Part shown: positions 9,027 to 16,614 of the stretch, one piece after another | Layout of the letters: each line of letters opens with the position of its first letter | How positions within the stretch are numbered: the stretch's first letter is position 1 | Assembly: GCF_003691585.1 (NCBI RefSeq) | Contig: NZ_CP033169.1 | Span: 1,860,001 to 1,924,000 of the forward strand | Source: Biomaibacter acetigenes | Lineage (GTDB): Bacteria; Bacillota; Thermosediminibacteria; Thermosediminibacterales; Tepidanaerobacteraceae | Direction: 5' to 3' | DNA length: 64,000 nucleotides | The notes under the pieces: generated by a model | Database searches by the model: none | What the model saw: the letters and a program-made list of their open reading frames with translations, nothing else | What the model was told of the DNA's origin: nothing | Made by a program: the position numbers and the translations under genes

Positions 9027-9534
9027 CTTTTAGCACATCCCAGGCCTCTTTTAACACGTCCGCTAGATTTTCCAAAGCATCTTTTTCGGGACTTTCTCCT
9101 AACAGCTCTTGTTTTTGCTTAAATTGCTGTCTAACTTCTGATGCTGTTGCTGACAATAAATCTACTAACGACTTGGGGGGTGCTTTAGCCTTTTCTTTTA
9201 ATATCTCTTCAAGCCATGCTTTGACTCCTTGATATAGTTCATAGTTGCTTTGAGCAATACTATCAAGCATTTCTATATCTGATAGATGTTTTTTGACTGT
9301 TTTTTGCATTTGCTCTTTACTTTTCCGATACTGTTCTCTCGCTTCAGCTTTTATATCGAAATGTTCATTGAGATGTTGCCAAATAGATTTATAACTTATA
9401 TCTTCGCCGAATTCTTCTTTAAGCCTTGAAGAGAGCGCTCTTGGGCTCATCCCTTCTTCTTTCGCCCATTTTTCAATTTCGACCCGGTGCTGGCTGTTAC
9501 AAACCTTGCACCGGGAAGAATACCCAGCCGGCAT
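9016..9534 (-). CDS. terminase small subunit
   Basis: The start is taken at MPAGYSSRCKVCNSQ (9534), which has GGGAGGTG six bases upstream; a longer frame reads into the repeat region and is unlikely. About 172 residues. An N-terminal CxxC-containing HTH-like domain (CKVCNSQHRVEIEKW) is followed by helices and a long coiled segment. In the family it binds the packaging site and feeds DNA to TerL. A GTTAC-rich repeat lies immediately upstream. Confidence 0.75.
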   Translation of the reverse strand: MPAGYSSRCKVCNSQHRVEIEKWAKEEGMSPRALSSRLKEEFGEDISYKSIWQHLNEHFDIKAEAREQYRKSKEQMQKTVKKHLSDIEMLDSIAQSNYELYQGVKAWLEEILKEKAKAPPKSLVDLLSATASEVRQQFKQKQELLGESPEKDALENLADVLKEAWDVLKDEK

Positions 9535-9549
9535 CCGGGCCACCTCCCT

Positions 9550-9591
9550 GTTACTGTTACGGTTGTTACTGTTACGGTTGTTACGGTAACA
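9550..9591. repeat. GTTAC tandem repeats upstream of terS
   Basis: Two perfect tandem copies of the 15-mer GTTACTGTTACGGTT (9550-9564, 9565-9579) are followed by a partial third that ends in the near-palindrome TGTTACCGTAACA when read on the other strand. The block abuts the terS ribosome site. Position suggests a pac/cos or TerS-binding site, or an operator for the packaging operon; this is inference. Confidence 0.6.
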
Positions 9592-9598
9592 CAGGCAT

Positions 9599-9625
9599 GA
9601 AAAAAGAGCCAAGTTAGGAGCTCTT
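9599..9625 (-). terminator. rho-independent terminator after the HEPN-like gene
   Basis: Read on the minus strand, AAGAGC and GCTCTT arms (about 10-base loop) are followed by a run of T. It lies about 120 bp downstream of the 9748-11085 gene and before terS, separating that gene from the packaging operon. Confidence 0.65.
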
Positions 9626-9747
9626 AAATTTTCATTTATCTTCTTATGTTTTTATAATCAGTATATTTTATACTCTTATCTTTTGTTGAACAGTTTCCGA
9701 CTTTTAAATCCTTATTTTTGTTCTTAATAGGCTTCATTCTTCTCCTC

Positions 9748-11085
9748 CTATTCTTGAATCTCAAAAATTTTATTTAACCTTTTTTTAAAATATTCTTTAT
9801 ATGGTTCTTTATTCCTAACCAATTTTAACAATGGCCATTCAAACATAAATAAAAAATCGTCATCATCAACATCATCTAGAGCAGCTTTAGTCTTTTCAAA
9901 AGCATCTTCTTCATCGAGTATAATAGCTTTTGCCATAATAAAATTATTATTTAGCATAGAAAAATCAATAGCTTCTAACTCTTCTCTTATTTCATCGACT
10001 CTGCCATTTATTTTGTAATATAAATAATAATTTACTTTTGCAATCAGTTGACTGTGTCTATCCATCTTGTCAAATTTATAAATAGATTGATATATACTAG
10101 GAATAATGTCACAATTTCTGTCCATATATTTTAGCAATAATTCATTTACATCATTAAACATACGTTTATAATTATCTCTATGTATTAGTTTACTATATTG
10201 ATAATATATTATCCATCCCAATCTTTCAACTTGCTTTATACGGCTCACTATGTAATTATAATCGGCATTAATTCTTTCTCCTTTTTTTACACAATTAGAA
10301 TACTCTTTTGAAACATTTTTTAAATAGTAGTCATTAATATATCCATCTGTATGTACAAATAAATTTCTTCGTTGATACAATTCATTAATTAACTCAACAG
10401 TTTGCTTTTCATCCTTAAAATTGTCACTAATTTTTAGCTTATCATTAATATATGAAAACCAACTCTTAAAACTCCCTCTAAAAATACTGTCAATCTCTGA
10501 GTCTATCAAATACAAACGTGCATCATTAATATTTCCGAATTCCTTCATTTGCTTAAATGTTACGGTTTTATTTTCAACTAAATCCCCCTCATATAAGTTC
10601 AAATAGAAATCTCGTAGTATTTCTGAAACTAGAGTTTCTAAGCAAATACACACACTTATAACAGAGGATTGATTTATTAAATCTTTTTTATGAAAACTTG
10701 GTTCTGAATCATCTTCTCTGATTCTTTCCATTATGTAGCTCATTACTCCTGGACTATCAGATGTCAGAGATACTTCACCATCTTCATCTTTACTAACTTT
10801 AATACTGTTGTATATTTTTTTCATTATAGGATTTTTTTCAATTAAAAAATCTGTAAGTGAATACAATTGCTCCCTTGCATCACCACGAGCCATTTCATCT
10901 TCTATATTATTTTGTGTAAAATACTCATCAAACTTTCTATCAAATATAGCATAAACTAAATCTCTTAGTTCTAATATTTCAACGTCTTTCTCTACCTTTT
11001 CAGCATTTGACTCTTCTATTATTTTTTCAATTAATTGTAATTGAGTAATGAAACGATTCATTGTATTATTCAATTCTATGCCCAT
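9748..11085 (-). CDS. HEPN-motif protein, candidate phage-borne defence gene
   Basis: 445 residues from MGIELNNTMN; this start has AGGAGG 7 bases upstream, so an earlier in-frame ATG is not favoured. Strongly AT-rich and unlike its neighbours in codon use. A helical region with CICLETLVSEILRDFYLNL (about 147-165) is followed by ELYQRRNLFVHTDG, where R240-N-L-F-V-H245 fits the R-x4-H motif of HEPN ribonucleases. The C-terminal 150 residues look helical and repeat-like. Own promoter (11138-11166) and terminator (9599-9625) make it an independent unit, as for phage morons. HEPN activity is inferred from the motif; substrate unknown. Confidence 0.55.
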   Translation of the reverse strand: MGIELNNTMNRFITQLQLIEKIIEESNAEKVEKDVEILELRDLVYAIFDRKFDEYFTQNNIEDEMARGDAREQLYSLTDFLIEKNPIMKKIYNSIKVSKDEDGEVSLTSDSPGVMSYIMERIREDDSEPSFHKKDLINQSSVISVCICLETLVSEILRDFYLNLYEGDLVENKTVTFKQMKEFGNINDARLYLIDSEIDSIFRGSFKSWFSYINDKLKISDNFKDEKQTVELINELYQRRNLFVHTDGYINDYYLKNVSKEYSNCVKKGERINADYNYIVSRIKQVERLGWIIYYQYSKLIHRDNYKRMFNDVNELLLKYMDRNCDIIPSIYQSIYKFDKMDRHSQLIAKVNYYLYYKINGRVDEIREELEAIDFSMLNNNFIMAKAIILDEEDAFEKTKAALDDVDDDDFLFMFEWPLLKLVRNKEPYKEYFKKRLNKIFEIQE

Positions 11086-11137
11086 AAGCAACCTCCTACC
11101 AACTTTTACAATTTTACGATTGTTATGCGTTATCTGT

Positions 11138-11166
11138 ATCATATCATGTTAAATATTTTATCTGAA
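11138..11166 (-). promoter_or_regulatory. promoter of the HEPN-like gene
   Basis: On the minus strand TTCAGA (11161-11166), a 17-base spacer and TATGAT (11138-11143) form a sigma-A type promoter about 50 bp before the start at 11085. Confidence 0.5.
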
Positions 11167-11422
11167 TAATTTGTTTTCTTTGTATTAATATTCAATTATT
11201 TCTTGTTTATTATATTTCTACATAAAAGTAGGAAATTCCTGCATCAATCATTCGACATTTTTCCATATAGAATTATAAAAGCACCGGTTGCCCGATGCTA
11301 TTATTCCGGATTGGCAGGTTACGGCCAGCTTAGAGGTCTCCGGTGTCTATCTGGCGCATTTATTAAAAGTTTATCGAAACCTGCCATCGTTATATATTGT
11401 ATATTATCATACTAACATATTT
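11167..11422. other. non-coding gap with a GC-rich hairpin
   Basis: About 255 bp with no convincing gene. It is AT-rich except for 11282-11345, where CACCGG and CCGGTG arms enclose about 50 GC-richer bases. It lies between the late regulator and the promoter of the HEPN-like gene. I could not assign it to a riboswitch class. Confidence 0.4.
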
Positions 11423-12049
11423 TTACCCACTCTGGACGGCTGTATTCCGGCTGTCTTTAGGCATTGCATCTTCTCCAAAAAGGCCAATTGCTATTTTAGT
11501 GACAGCTCGCTTTCGTATTTCCCTGCACCACCGTTCATTAATCCTTACACTATAAGCTATTTGCCACCACTGCTTACCGTTTATATACCGTTCGGTTATT
11601 ATCTGTCTCTCGGTGTCATTTAGAGCTTCTATTGCCCTGTCGATTCTCTCTATCTTCCCCTCTGTGGCTTTTATTCTCTGCTCAAGAAGCCTTTTCTTGT
11701 CTGCTGCTCTTACTCCCGCTTCTTCCGTAATCGAATAAAATGCATAAGTTTTACTGGTCGGCTCTTTATCATAATTAATAGCTGATATTTCCCGATAGTC
11801 CATTCCCTCAATTTCCTGCTTCATATTTTCGATACTGGCTTTGAGCGAATTGTAGTTATATAAAAATTTCTCCGTTGCTTTGTAGTAATTCAAAACAAAA
11901 TCCTCCTCCCTCTCTCCTGGTGCTAGCCCGCCTTTTCCCGGTAATGGTGGCTCTTCCATAATCCTTTTCAGGACCTTTGGCGGCATTTTCGTCCTTGGCC
12001 GCCTTTTCTCATGTTCCTGTAGCCACTCATCAAACTCTTGCTCCTTCAT
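11423..12049 (-). CDS. ArpU/RinA-like phage late transcription regulator
   Basis: 208 residues from MKEQEFDEWLQEHEKR; this ATG has GGGAGGGAGGG upstream. The C-terminal part (RIDRAIEALNDTERQIITERYINGKQWWQIAYSV...) has the sigma region 4-like helix-turn-helix typical of ArpU/RinA regulators that switch on late genes in Gram-positive phages. It sits between the early operon and the packaging genes, preceded by a terminator (12071-12100). Confidence 0.7.
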   Translation of the reverse strand: MKEQEFDEWLQEHEKRRPRTKMPPKVLKRIMEEPPLPGKGGLAPGEREEDFVLNYYKATEKFLYNYNSLKASIENMKQEIEGMDYREISAINYDKEPTSKTYAFYSITEEAGVRAADKKRLLEQRIKATEGKIERIDRAIEALNDTERQIITERYINGKQWWQIAYSVRINERWCREIRKRAVTKIAIGLFGEDAMPKDSRNTAVQSG

Positions 12050-12070
12050 CGCCCTCCCTCCCGCAATAGA

Positions 12071-12100
12071 AAAAGGCACCTCGATTTTCTCGAAGTGCCT
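12071..12100 (-). terminator. rho-independent terminator upstream of the late regulator
   Basis: On the minus strand AGGCACTTCGAG pairs with TCGAGGTGCCT (one bulge) and is followed by TTTTTC. It would stop early-operon transcripts before the ArpU/RinA-like gene. Confidence 0.7.
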
Positions 12101-12126
12101 CCGGTTTTCCGGTCAGCAGTTATTCA

Positions 12127-12363
12127 TTATATAATTAAACATAGTTGCTCTTCCTTTGGATAAATGATAGGGCATTTCTGCGGCATGTATACGTCTGTAA
12201 TGGGTATATTATCTCCTCCTAGAGGCGGTTCTACTAAAACTTTTTCTCGAAGAAGTGCGCAATAGATATAACTAAAATCTGGACTCGTATCTCCGCCACC
12301 CTGTTGGAAATGGTCAATGTATCGACATGGGCTGTATTCATCGCAATTAAAACAGTTTTTCAT
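12127..12363 (-). CDS. small Cys-rich phage protein
   Basis: 78 residues if it starts at MKNCFNCDEYSPCRYID; upstream in-frame ATG codons exist but overlap the previous gene. NCFNC, a third Cys at CRY, and Cys residues in YIYCALL and KCPII suggest a metal-binding fold. Unknown function; last gene of the early operon before the terminator. Confidence 0.5.
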   Translation of the reverse strand: MKNCFNCDEYSPCRYIDHFQQGGGDTSPDFSYIYCALLREKVLVEPPLGGDNIPITDVYMPQKCPIIYPKEEQLCLII

Positions 12364-12406
12364 ATTTCTTGTAATTTCACCCCCTGTCGCTATATCCTTG
12401 TAATGT

Positions 12407-12592
12407 TTAATAACGTGGATCATACTGCCTAGCCTTAAATCCACATTTCTCACATCGCCATTCTTTCCACATTCCCGGCACTACATGAACCTCGACATGT
12501 TTGTCACCACATCTTGGGCAGGTTATTGCGATACCTCTACCCTTACAATGCGGGCATATTTCCTCATACAAAGACATTGCTATTTCATCCAT
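12407..12592 (-). CDS. zinc-ribbon phage protein
   Basis: 61 residues with three CxxC knuckles (CPHCKGRG, CPRCGDKH, CEKCGFKA), so one or two zinc sites. A consensus GAAGGAGGAAC precedes the ATG. Resembles small double zinc-ribbon proteins common in Firmicute phages; role unknown. Confidence 0.65.
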   Translation of the reverse strand: MDEIAMSLYEEICPHCKGRGIAITCPRCGDKHVEVHVVPGMWKEWRCEKCGFKARQYDPRY

Positions 12593-12631
12593 TTATATGT
12601 TCCTCCTTCACATAATTTATAGACTGCGTCT

Positions 12632-12772
12632 CTATAACTTAGTCTTTTTAACTCCTTCCTCCACCATGACCGGCAGCCCATCCTGCACTTTTATCGTCAC
12701 TTCCCCATGCCCCAACTGCCGGATGAATTCCAGCAGCCGACGTTCTTTTTCATGCAGTTCTTGTTCGTTCAA
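12632..12772 (-). CDS. DUF2292 / YezD-like small protein
   Basis: 46 residues from a TTG start (LNEQELHEKERRLLEF) that has GGAGGCGGG upstream. The core GHGEVTIKVQDGLPVMVE is the hallmark of DUF2292 (YezD-like) proteins, which have no known function. It overlaps the end of the previous small gene by 23 bp. Confidence 0.65.
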   Translation of the reverse strand: MNEQELHEKERRLLEFIRQLGHGEVTIKVQDGLPVMVEEGVKKTKL

Positions 12773-12923
12773 TTTCCCGCCTCCAATCGATATATTCTTT
12801 AATCGTGATGCATAAGCGAATCTTCCGCAAATATTTCTCATACAGGTCCCACGTCCTTTCCTTCCGCCCCGCCATCGTCGCAAGCACCATCCGCCAGACA
12901 AGCTTCAATGCCTCATCATTCAC
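12750..12923 (-). CDS. 57-residue basic phage protein
   Basis: GTG-start frame MNDEALKLVWRMVLATM... ending RTRTA. It is preceded by AAGGGGG, its start overlaps the stop of the zinc-ribbon gene (GTGA), and it overlaps the next gene by 23 bp. Positively charged helices; no recognised domain. Confidence 0.45.
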   Translation of the reverse strand: MNDEALKLVWRMVLATMAGRKERTWDLYEKYLRKIRLCITIKEYIDWRREIERTRTA

Positions 12924-13099
12924 CGTCCGGCCCCCTTAAATGAAACTATCTCCCAGACTCCGTCTTCATCAAAATACGCCCCGCACTTCTTGCATTTGTA
13001 TAGTATTTCATCGCTATTGATACTCCGTAGTACTCGTGCCTCCCCAAGTTCCAGATTCAGCCACTGCAAGCATCCCGGGCATTGTATCACTTCGGCCAT
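12920..13099 (-). CDS. 59-residue zinc-ribbon protein
   Basis: MAEVIQCPGCLQWLNL... with CPGC and CKKCG knuckles and an acidic end. AAGGAGG lies before the ATG, and the stop overlaps the next start. Short single zinc ribbon, probably an early phage accessory protein of unknown role. Confidence 0.55.
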   Translation of the reverse strand: MAEVIQCPGCLQWLNLELGEARVLRSINSDEILYKCKKCGAYFDEDGVWEIVSFKGAGR

Positions 13100-13102
13100 G
13101 GC

Positions 13103-13282
13103 CTACGCCTCCTTAATTTTCCGTTTTTCCGCCAGCAGCTCACAAAGCCGCTTCGTGCACCGATCCATTTCCCGCTGGTATAGCTCCCGGGTTAATCCCT
13201 CCGCTATCTTCGATTTGTGGTAGGCGTTTTTGTATTTTGCCATTTGAAGTGCTATTTCAGAATTAATGCTTTCTAAGGTCAT
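13103..13282 (-). CDS. 59-residue helical phage protein
   Basis: MTLESINSEIALQMAKYKN..., strongly charged and helical, ending KIKEA. Its ATG directly follows the TAA of the RusA-like gene (TAAATG). The stop is 3 bp before the next gene. No recognised domain. Confidence 0.45.
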   Translation of the reverse strand: MTLESINSEIALQMAKYKNAYHKSKIAEGLTRELYQREMDRCTKRLCELLAEKRKIKEA

Positions 13283-13675
13283 TTAGCATACCTCCTCGAC
13301 TTCTAAAGGCTCAATATATACCTCCGTCCTTGGATTTTGTTTATCATACAGCACCCGGCTACCATCCGTCGCCGCTACAATCTTTGAATTGTCATCTTTT
13401 AAAATGCCACATTTTACAAGGATATCGTGTAAGGCTTCATTGAGATTCGTCAGGTCGCATTTTCGCCTCATGTCCATATAAAAAAGGGCTTTGACATTGA
13501 CAGGATAGTCGATAGGTTTCGGCAGAGGCTTGATGAAATATCGGCATTGTTGCTCATAGCGTTCATACTGGGGGCTTGGAGCGACAAAATACTTTTTCGT
13601 TCTATGGTTTAAACGTAATTGCTGATGGTTCTTTTTTGTAATTGGTGGAAGTGGGATGATGATTTTATACTTCAT
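13283..13675 (-). CDS. rusA: RusA-family Holliday junction resolvase
   Basis: 130 residues, the normal RusA length. N-terminal IIIPLPPITKKNHQ and the catalytic stretch KCDLTNLNEALHDILVKCGILKDD carry the conserved Asp residues of the DxxN-type motif, followed by the DGSRVLYD strand. It would cut four-way junctions during phage recombination and replication. Flanked by tightly spaced early genes. Confidence 0.82.
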   Translation of the reverse strand: MKYKIIIPLPPITKKNHQQLRLNHRTKKYFVAPSPQYERYEQQCRYFIKPLPKPIDYPVNVKALFYMDMRRKCDLTNLNEALHDILVKCGILKDDNSKIVAATDGSRVLYDKQNPRTEVYIEPLEVEEVC

Positions 13676-13850
13676 TTGTCTTCACCCTGTCTATCAATTC
13701 CTGCAACTTATCTGCGCATTCTCCATACGCTCTACCTCTGCCATAAAAATCAGCATTAGTATACTTATCTGACGTTTTCATGCCGAAGTATTTGTATTGC
13801 TTTTCGTCCATTTCGGCCTGGAGCTTTATGAGCTCTTCTATGATGTTCAT
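13665..13850 (-). CDS. 61-residue phage protein
   Basis: MNIIEELIKLQAEMDEKQ... with a YGRGRAYGECADKLQELID core, helical and acidic. Its ATG overlaps the TGA of the upstream gene (TGATG), and its 3' end overlaps the RusA gene by 11 bp. Unknown function. Confidence 0.5.
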   Translation of the reverse strand: MNIIEELIKLQAEMDEKQYKYFGMKTSDKYTNADFYGRGRAYGECADKLQELIDRVKTNEV

Positions 13851-14029
13851 CACGCACACCCCTTTGCCTTTTTTATGAGTGTGTCCAGCTTTTTGCGCTT
13901 TGCCATTAGTTCATATATTGCTGCATCTATAAAATCCGGCTCTGCGTATTCCAGGTCCTGCTCTGCAAGAGCAAGTTCTATTTGGGCTTTTTGAATATGC
14001 ATTGCGAATATATCTTTCTCAATGCTCAT
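13850..14029 (-). CDS. 59-residue helical phage protein
   Basis: MSIEKDIFAMHIQKAQ... with a long amphipathic helix and a Lys-rich end. It occupies the only space between two better supported genes and couples to the next gene by a TGATG overlap. Unknown function. Confidence 0.45.
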   Translation of the reverse strand: MSIEKDIFAMHIQKAQIELALAEQDLEYAEPDFIDAAIYELMAKRKKLDTLIKKAKGCA

Positions 14030-14032
14030 ACT

Positions 14033-14236
14033 TTATCCCTCCATGACTTTGATATCCCCGGTTTTAAGAAAGATTTTATTTATGCACTCCTTATAGCCTT
14101 TTTCATTCAGTATCAGGTAAAAATTAGGATATTCTTTGATCACCTTAGCTGTATAATTCCTTCGGCATTCACTATAATTGTTTCGGCCTTTTGTTTTATC
14201 TTTGACTTTTATAATTGTATTTTTTGTTAGTTCCAT
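14033..14236 (-). CDS. 67-residue basic phage protein
   Basis: MELTKNTIIKVKDKTKGRNN..., beta-rich and basic, with KVIKEYPNFYLIL. The start is chosen for the GAGGAGGCGG upstream; a longer in-frame extension would overlap the neighbour fully. Resembles the short SH3-like barrel early phage proteins, but the family is not certain. Confidence 0.5.
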   Translation of the reverse strand: MELTKNTIIKVKDKTKGRNNYSECRRNYTAKVIKEYPNFYLILNEKGYKECINKIFLKTGDIKVMEG

Positions 14237-14366
14237 TTTCCGCCTCCTCATCCAGCACCACAAGCCGTGCCAGTATCCGTATCCGTTCCTCGCCTCTGGC
14301 CCGGAGATACAGGTCCAGAAGACGGTCACGTTCACTGTATTGCAAGCCAATGTTGTTCCTCATCAT
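14196..14366 (-). CDS. 56-residue helical phage protein
   Basis: Tandem ATG start (MMRNNIGLQYSERDRL...) with a perfect AAGGAGG seven bases upstream. It overlaps the previous gene by 35 bp and the next by 41 bp, each in a different frame. The ribosome site is the main support. Confidence 0.45.
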   Translation of the reverse strand: MMRNNIGLQYSERDRLLDLYLRARGEERIRILARLVVLDEEAENGTNKKYNYKSQR

Positions 14367-14895
14367 CCTGTTTACCTCCTTCCAGCATTTTCATGCTCAT
14401 GCTGCCACTCAGTCGCTTTATGTCTTCTTTCAGGGCTGCCGGCAATAGACGCTCTTTTTGCTCCCGTTCCGCTACCTGTTCATACATCTTTAGGAACTGC
14501 CCTCGAACTACTCCTGGCTCTTCTGAAAGACATATCTCCTGCCAGCCCATGTATTTCACCACTTTTGCCGTCCGTGGTGACATGCTCGCCAGGGCTTCAG
14601 CCTGCCGGTAGTAACCGTATAACCTTATGGCTCGTTCGACTTCCCCCCAGGCTTCGGCAGCGGTTTCCGTTTGCGGAGTAGTTATCTCCATAATGGCTTC
14701 TCGCATCTCGGCCACTGTGGGGAAGTATTTTGCAGTGGCTAGTATCTTGAAAAGTGCTTTCTCGGCAACTTTGTAGGGCACATCCTTCAACATCTCAAAC
14801 CAAAGCATGGCCGTAGGACCCATATCACGCTCCTGCATGGCAGGGAAATTAGCCACAGCCCACCCCACAAGATTTTTTATTTCATCCAGTGTCAT
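14332..14895 (-). CDS. phage helicase loader/inhibitor (G39P-like)
   Basis: 187 residues. The N-terminal helical domain with LGWAV-type start, DVPYKVAEKALFKIL and ATAKYFPTVAEMREAI matches the SPP1 G39P-type proteins that bring the replicative helicase to the origin. Located directly downstream of the replisome-organiser gene (14-bp overlap), as in SPP1-like replication modules. The C-terminal half diverges. Confidence 0.65.
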   Translation of the reverse strand: MTLDEIKNLVGWAVANFPAMQERDMGPTAMLWFEMLKDVPYKVAEKALFKILATAKYFPTVAEMREAIMEITTPQTETAAEAWGEVERAIRLYGYYRQAEALASMSPRTAKVVKYMGWQEICLSEEPGVVRGQFLKMYEQVAEREQKERLLPAALKEDIKRLSGSMSMKMLEGGKQDDEEQHWLAIQ

Positions 14896-15892
14896 TCTTT
14901 CTTAATCCCCCTTTTGCGGATAATTCCATTAGACTAGCAAATGCACGAGGTATATGTTTTTTGGGTTCCTCCCTTGCTTTTTTAGCATCGAATTCTCTCT
15001 GTCTGTGAGCAACAAGGGTATCCCACTTTTCCCGAAGCTTCCCCGGGCTTAGTATGTTTGCTTTCCAGAAGCTGTCCCGATGCGACCAGTCAATCAGTGC
15101 CCGTATCTCGTCCGGACTTCGGTTATCTATGCGAATCATGAGGTCAATGTCATAGGCCCATCGCTTCAAGCCCTTTGCTGATGGTTCAGGGACCTTAGCG
15201 CCAGGTAGATTTTCTAATATGCACTGCCTCATGAACATTGCGAGCTGATATTGAACTGTATCTTCGCTGAAAAGTGGTATGATATGCCTCTTGCTTTTTT
15301 TGCCTTCGTTTTGGGGTTCCTGCGGCTCGTCCGGGCTTTGCTCGGACGTAGTACTAGTACCTGAAGGTGAAGGTGAAAGTGAAGGTGAAGGAGAAGGTGA
15401 AGGTACGCAAATGCGCTCATCTGCGCTACCTTGCGCGCAAGTGCGTGCATCTGCGTGCGAATTATCTCCCAAGAGCGTTTCTGCGCTATCCTCTGCGGTT
15501 TGTAGCTCTTCATCGTCCCCCCATGGAGGATTTGGCGGGGGTGGGCAATTGGAATCATCCAATTCTCGCTTACTGCTTCGTATGTAAGTTTGATATTTAT
15601 AGTATTTTTGCGGATCTATGGCTAAATAATATTTGCCGTTAACTTCATATTTATGAACTAATCCTGAAGCTGCATATAATTCAATGGCTTGTTCTATATC
15701 TTTCGCAGTGTATGGAAATGCTGGGAATATGCTAAGCTTAATTTTCATGGGCACTGCTTCCATTCGGCCCCAGTCATCGAAACCTGTAATAAACCAGGGC
15801 CACATAAGAGCTGCTACTGGGTTCTCTGATGCAATATTGGCTATCCGTTCATCTATACTCATATCGCTGGTGATGTATCGTTTCCTTCCCAT
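14882..15892 (-). CDS. phage replisome organiser / replication initiator
   Basis: 336 residues. An N-terminal winged-helix domain (MGRKRYITSDMSIDERI... to DPQKYYKYQTYI) resembles the DNA-binding part of phage replisome organisers. A low-complexity Ser-Pro linker sits at about 160-185, and a C-terminal helical domain has WAYDIDLMIRIDNRSPDEIRALIDW and KANILSPGKLREKWD, typical of DnaD-like/DUF replication proteins. The linker-coding DNA is repeat rich (15362-15470) and may contain the origin. Confidence 0.7.
   Translation of the reverse strand: MGRKRYITSDMSIDERIANIASENPVAALMWPWFITGFDDWGRMEAVPMKIKLSIFPAFPYTAKDIEQAIELYAASGLVHKYEVNGKYYLAIDPQKYYKYQTYIRSSKRELDDSNCPPPPNPPWGDDEELQTAEDSAETLLGDNSHADARTCAQGSADERICVPSPSPSPSLSPSPSGTSTTSEQSPDEPQEPQNEGKKSKRHIIPLFSEDTVQYQLAMFMRQCILENLPGAKVPEPSAKGLKRWAYDIDLMIRIDNRSPDEIRALIDWSHRDSFWKANILSPGKLREKWDTLVAHRQREFDAKKAREEPKKHIPRAFASLMELSAKGGLRKNDTG
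15362..15470. repeat. repeat-rich segment inside the replisome-organiser gene
   Basis: A GGTGAA-type microsatellite (about seven hexamer-like units, 15366-15403) encodes the Ser-Pro linker. Next to it is a purine/pyrimidine-phased segment with repeated TGCGC, ATCTGCG and GTGCG words (15405-15460). Phage origins often lie within the initiator gene, so this is a candidate origin, though it could be only a linker. Confidence 0.45.
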
Positions 15893-15904
15893 TTTTCCCT
15901 CTCC

Positions 15905-16399
15905 TTAATGCACAAGTAACAAATCAATTACTTCACGAGCACATTTATATGGATCCGCCCATATTTCACTTCCGGTAAAATGTATAATTTGATACCCAGC
16001 CATCATTAGCATCCTGTCTCTTTGCTTGTCTCTAGCAGCTTGTTCTTTTGTTTTTTCATGGAATTCGTGACCATCACATTCGATGATGAGCTTTTTGCAT
16101 GAATTCAAATCAGTAATATTTCCTAAATAAATACATATATCAACCCGATATTTCTTACCCAAAATCTCAATCTCTCTTTGAGGTTCTAAATAGAATCCAA
16201 TATGGGTAAGGCCTCTTCCATCAGCTACATCTAATAAGGCTAAAACTAATAATTGTTCAATAGGGGATTCACAGTCCTCGATTATTGACAAATATTCGTA
16301 AGCATAGTTGTAAATTATTTTATTAATAAAATCCTGAACTTTTGGTTCTAAGTGTTGAATTCTATCTATTAACCATTTATTGTTATCATCCAATATCAT
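15905..16399 (-). CDS. DUF559/Vsr-like PD-(D/E)XK endonuclease
   Basis: 164 residues. ESPIEQLLVLALL, then VDICIYL and the core KLIIECDGHEFHEKTKEQAARDKQRDRML are the DUF559/very-short-patch-repair-like nuclease signature; likely catalytic residues are the Asp of RVDI and the Glu of IECDGHEFH. The end IHFTGSEIWADPYKCA is also typical. Phage homologues may act in DNA repair or cutting of foreign DNA. It lies within the replication operon. Confidence 0.7.
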   Translation of the reverse strand: MILDDNNKWLIDRIQHLEPKVQDFINKIIYNYAYEYLSIIEDCESPIEQLLVLALLDVADGRGLTHIGFYLEPQREIEILGKKYRVDICIYLGNITDLNSCKKLIIECDGHEFHEKTKEQAARDKQRDRMLMMAGYQIIHFTGSEIWADPYKCAREVIDLLLVH

Positions 16400-16477
16400 C
16401 TTTAGACCCCCGCCCCTTAATTTACCTAATGGTTAAATAAATCAAAAATACATAAACTAATTATGGAGGTGCTTGCT

Positions 16478-16609
16478 ATGAAGGACATGTCACCTGTTGA
16501 TTGGATAATTGCTAGTATCCTGTCAGTGGGTTTAACTGTCCCTTTCATTTTCATCATGAAAGACATGGCGGACTCCCTCAGGATTATAGCGAAGAGGCAA
16601 CCTTCCTGA
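16478..16609 (+). CDS. 43-residue membrane peptide, possible type I toxin
   Basis: MKDMSPVDWIIASILSVG..., one hydrophobic helix (about 8-26) and a basic tail, preceded by GGAGGTG at good spacing and followed at once by a hairpin terminator. It is transcribed against the surrounding minus-strand operon. Length, topology and isolated plus-strand setting resemble TxpA/holin-like toxins of type I systems; no antitoxin RNA has been shown. Confidence 0.5.
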   Translation: MKDMSPVDWIIASILSVGLTVPFIFIMKDMADSLRIIAKRQPS

Positions 16610-16614
16610 GTCTG

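Noticed and set aside
11282-11345. Possible c-di-GMP (GEMM) riboswitch
   Set aside because: Some words on the minus strand are similar, but the conserved GCAAAGCC and tetraloop receptor parts are missing.
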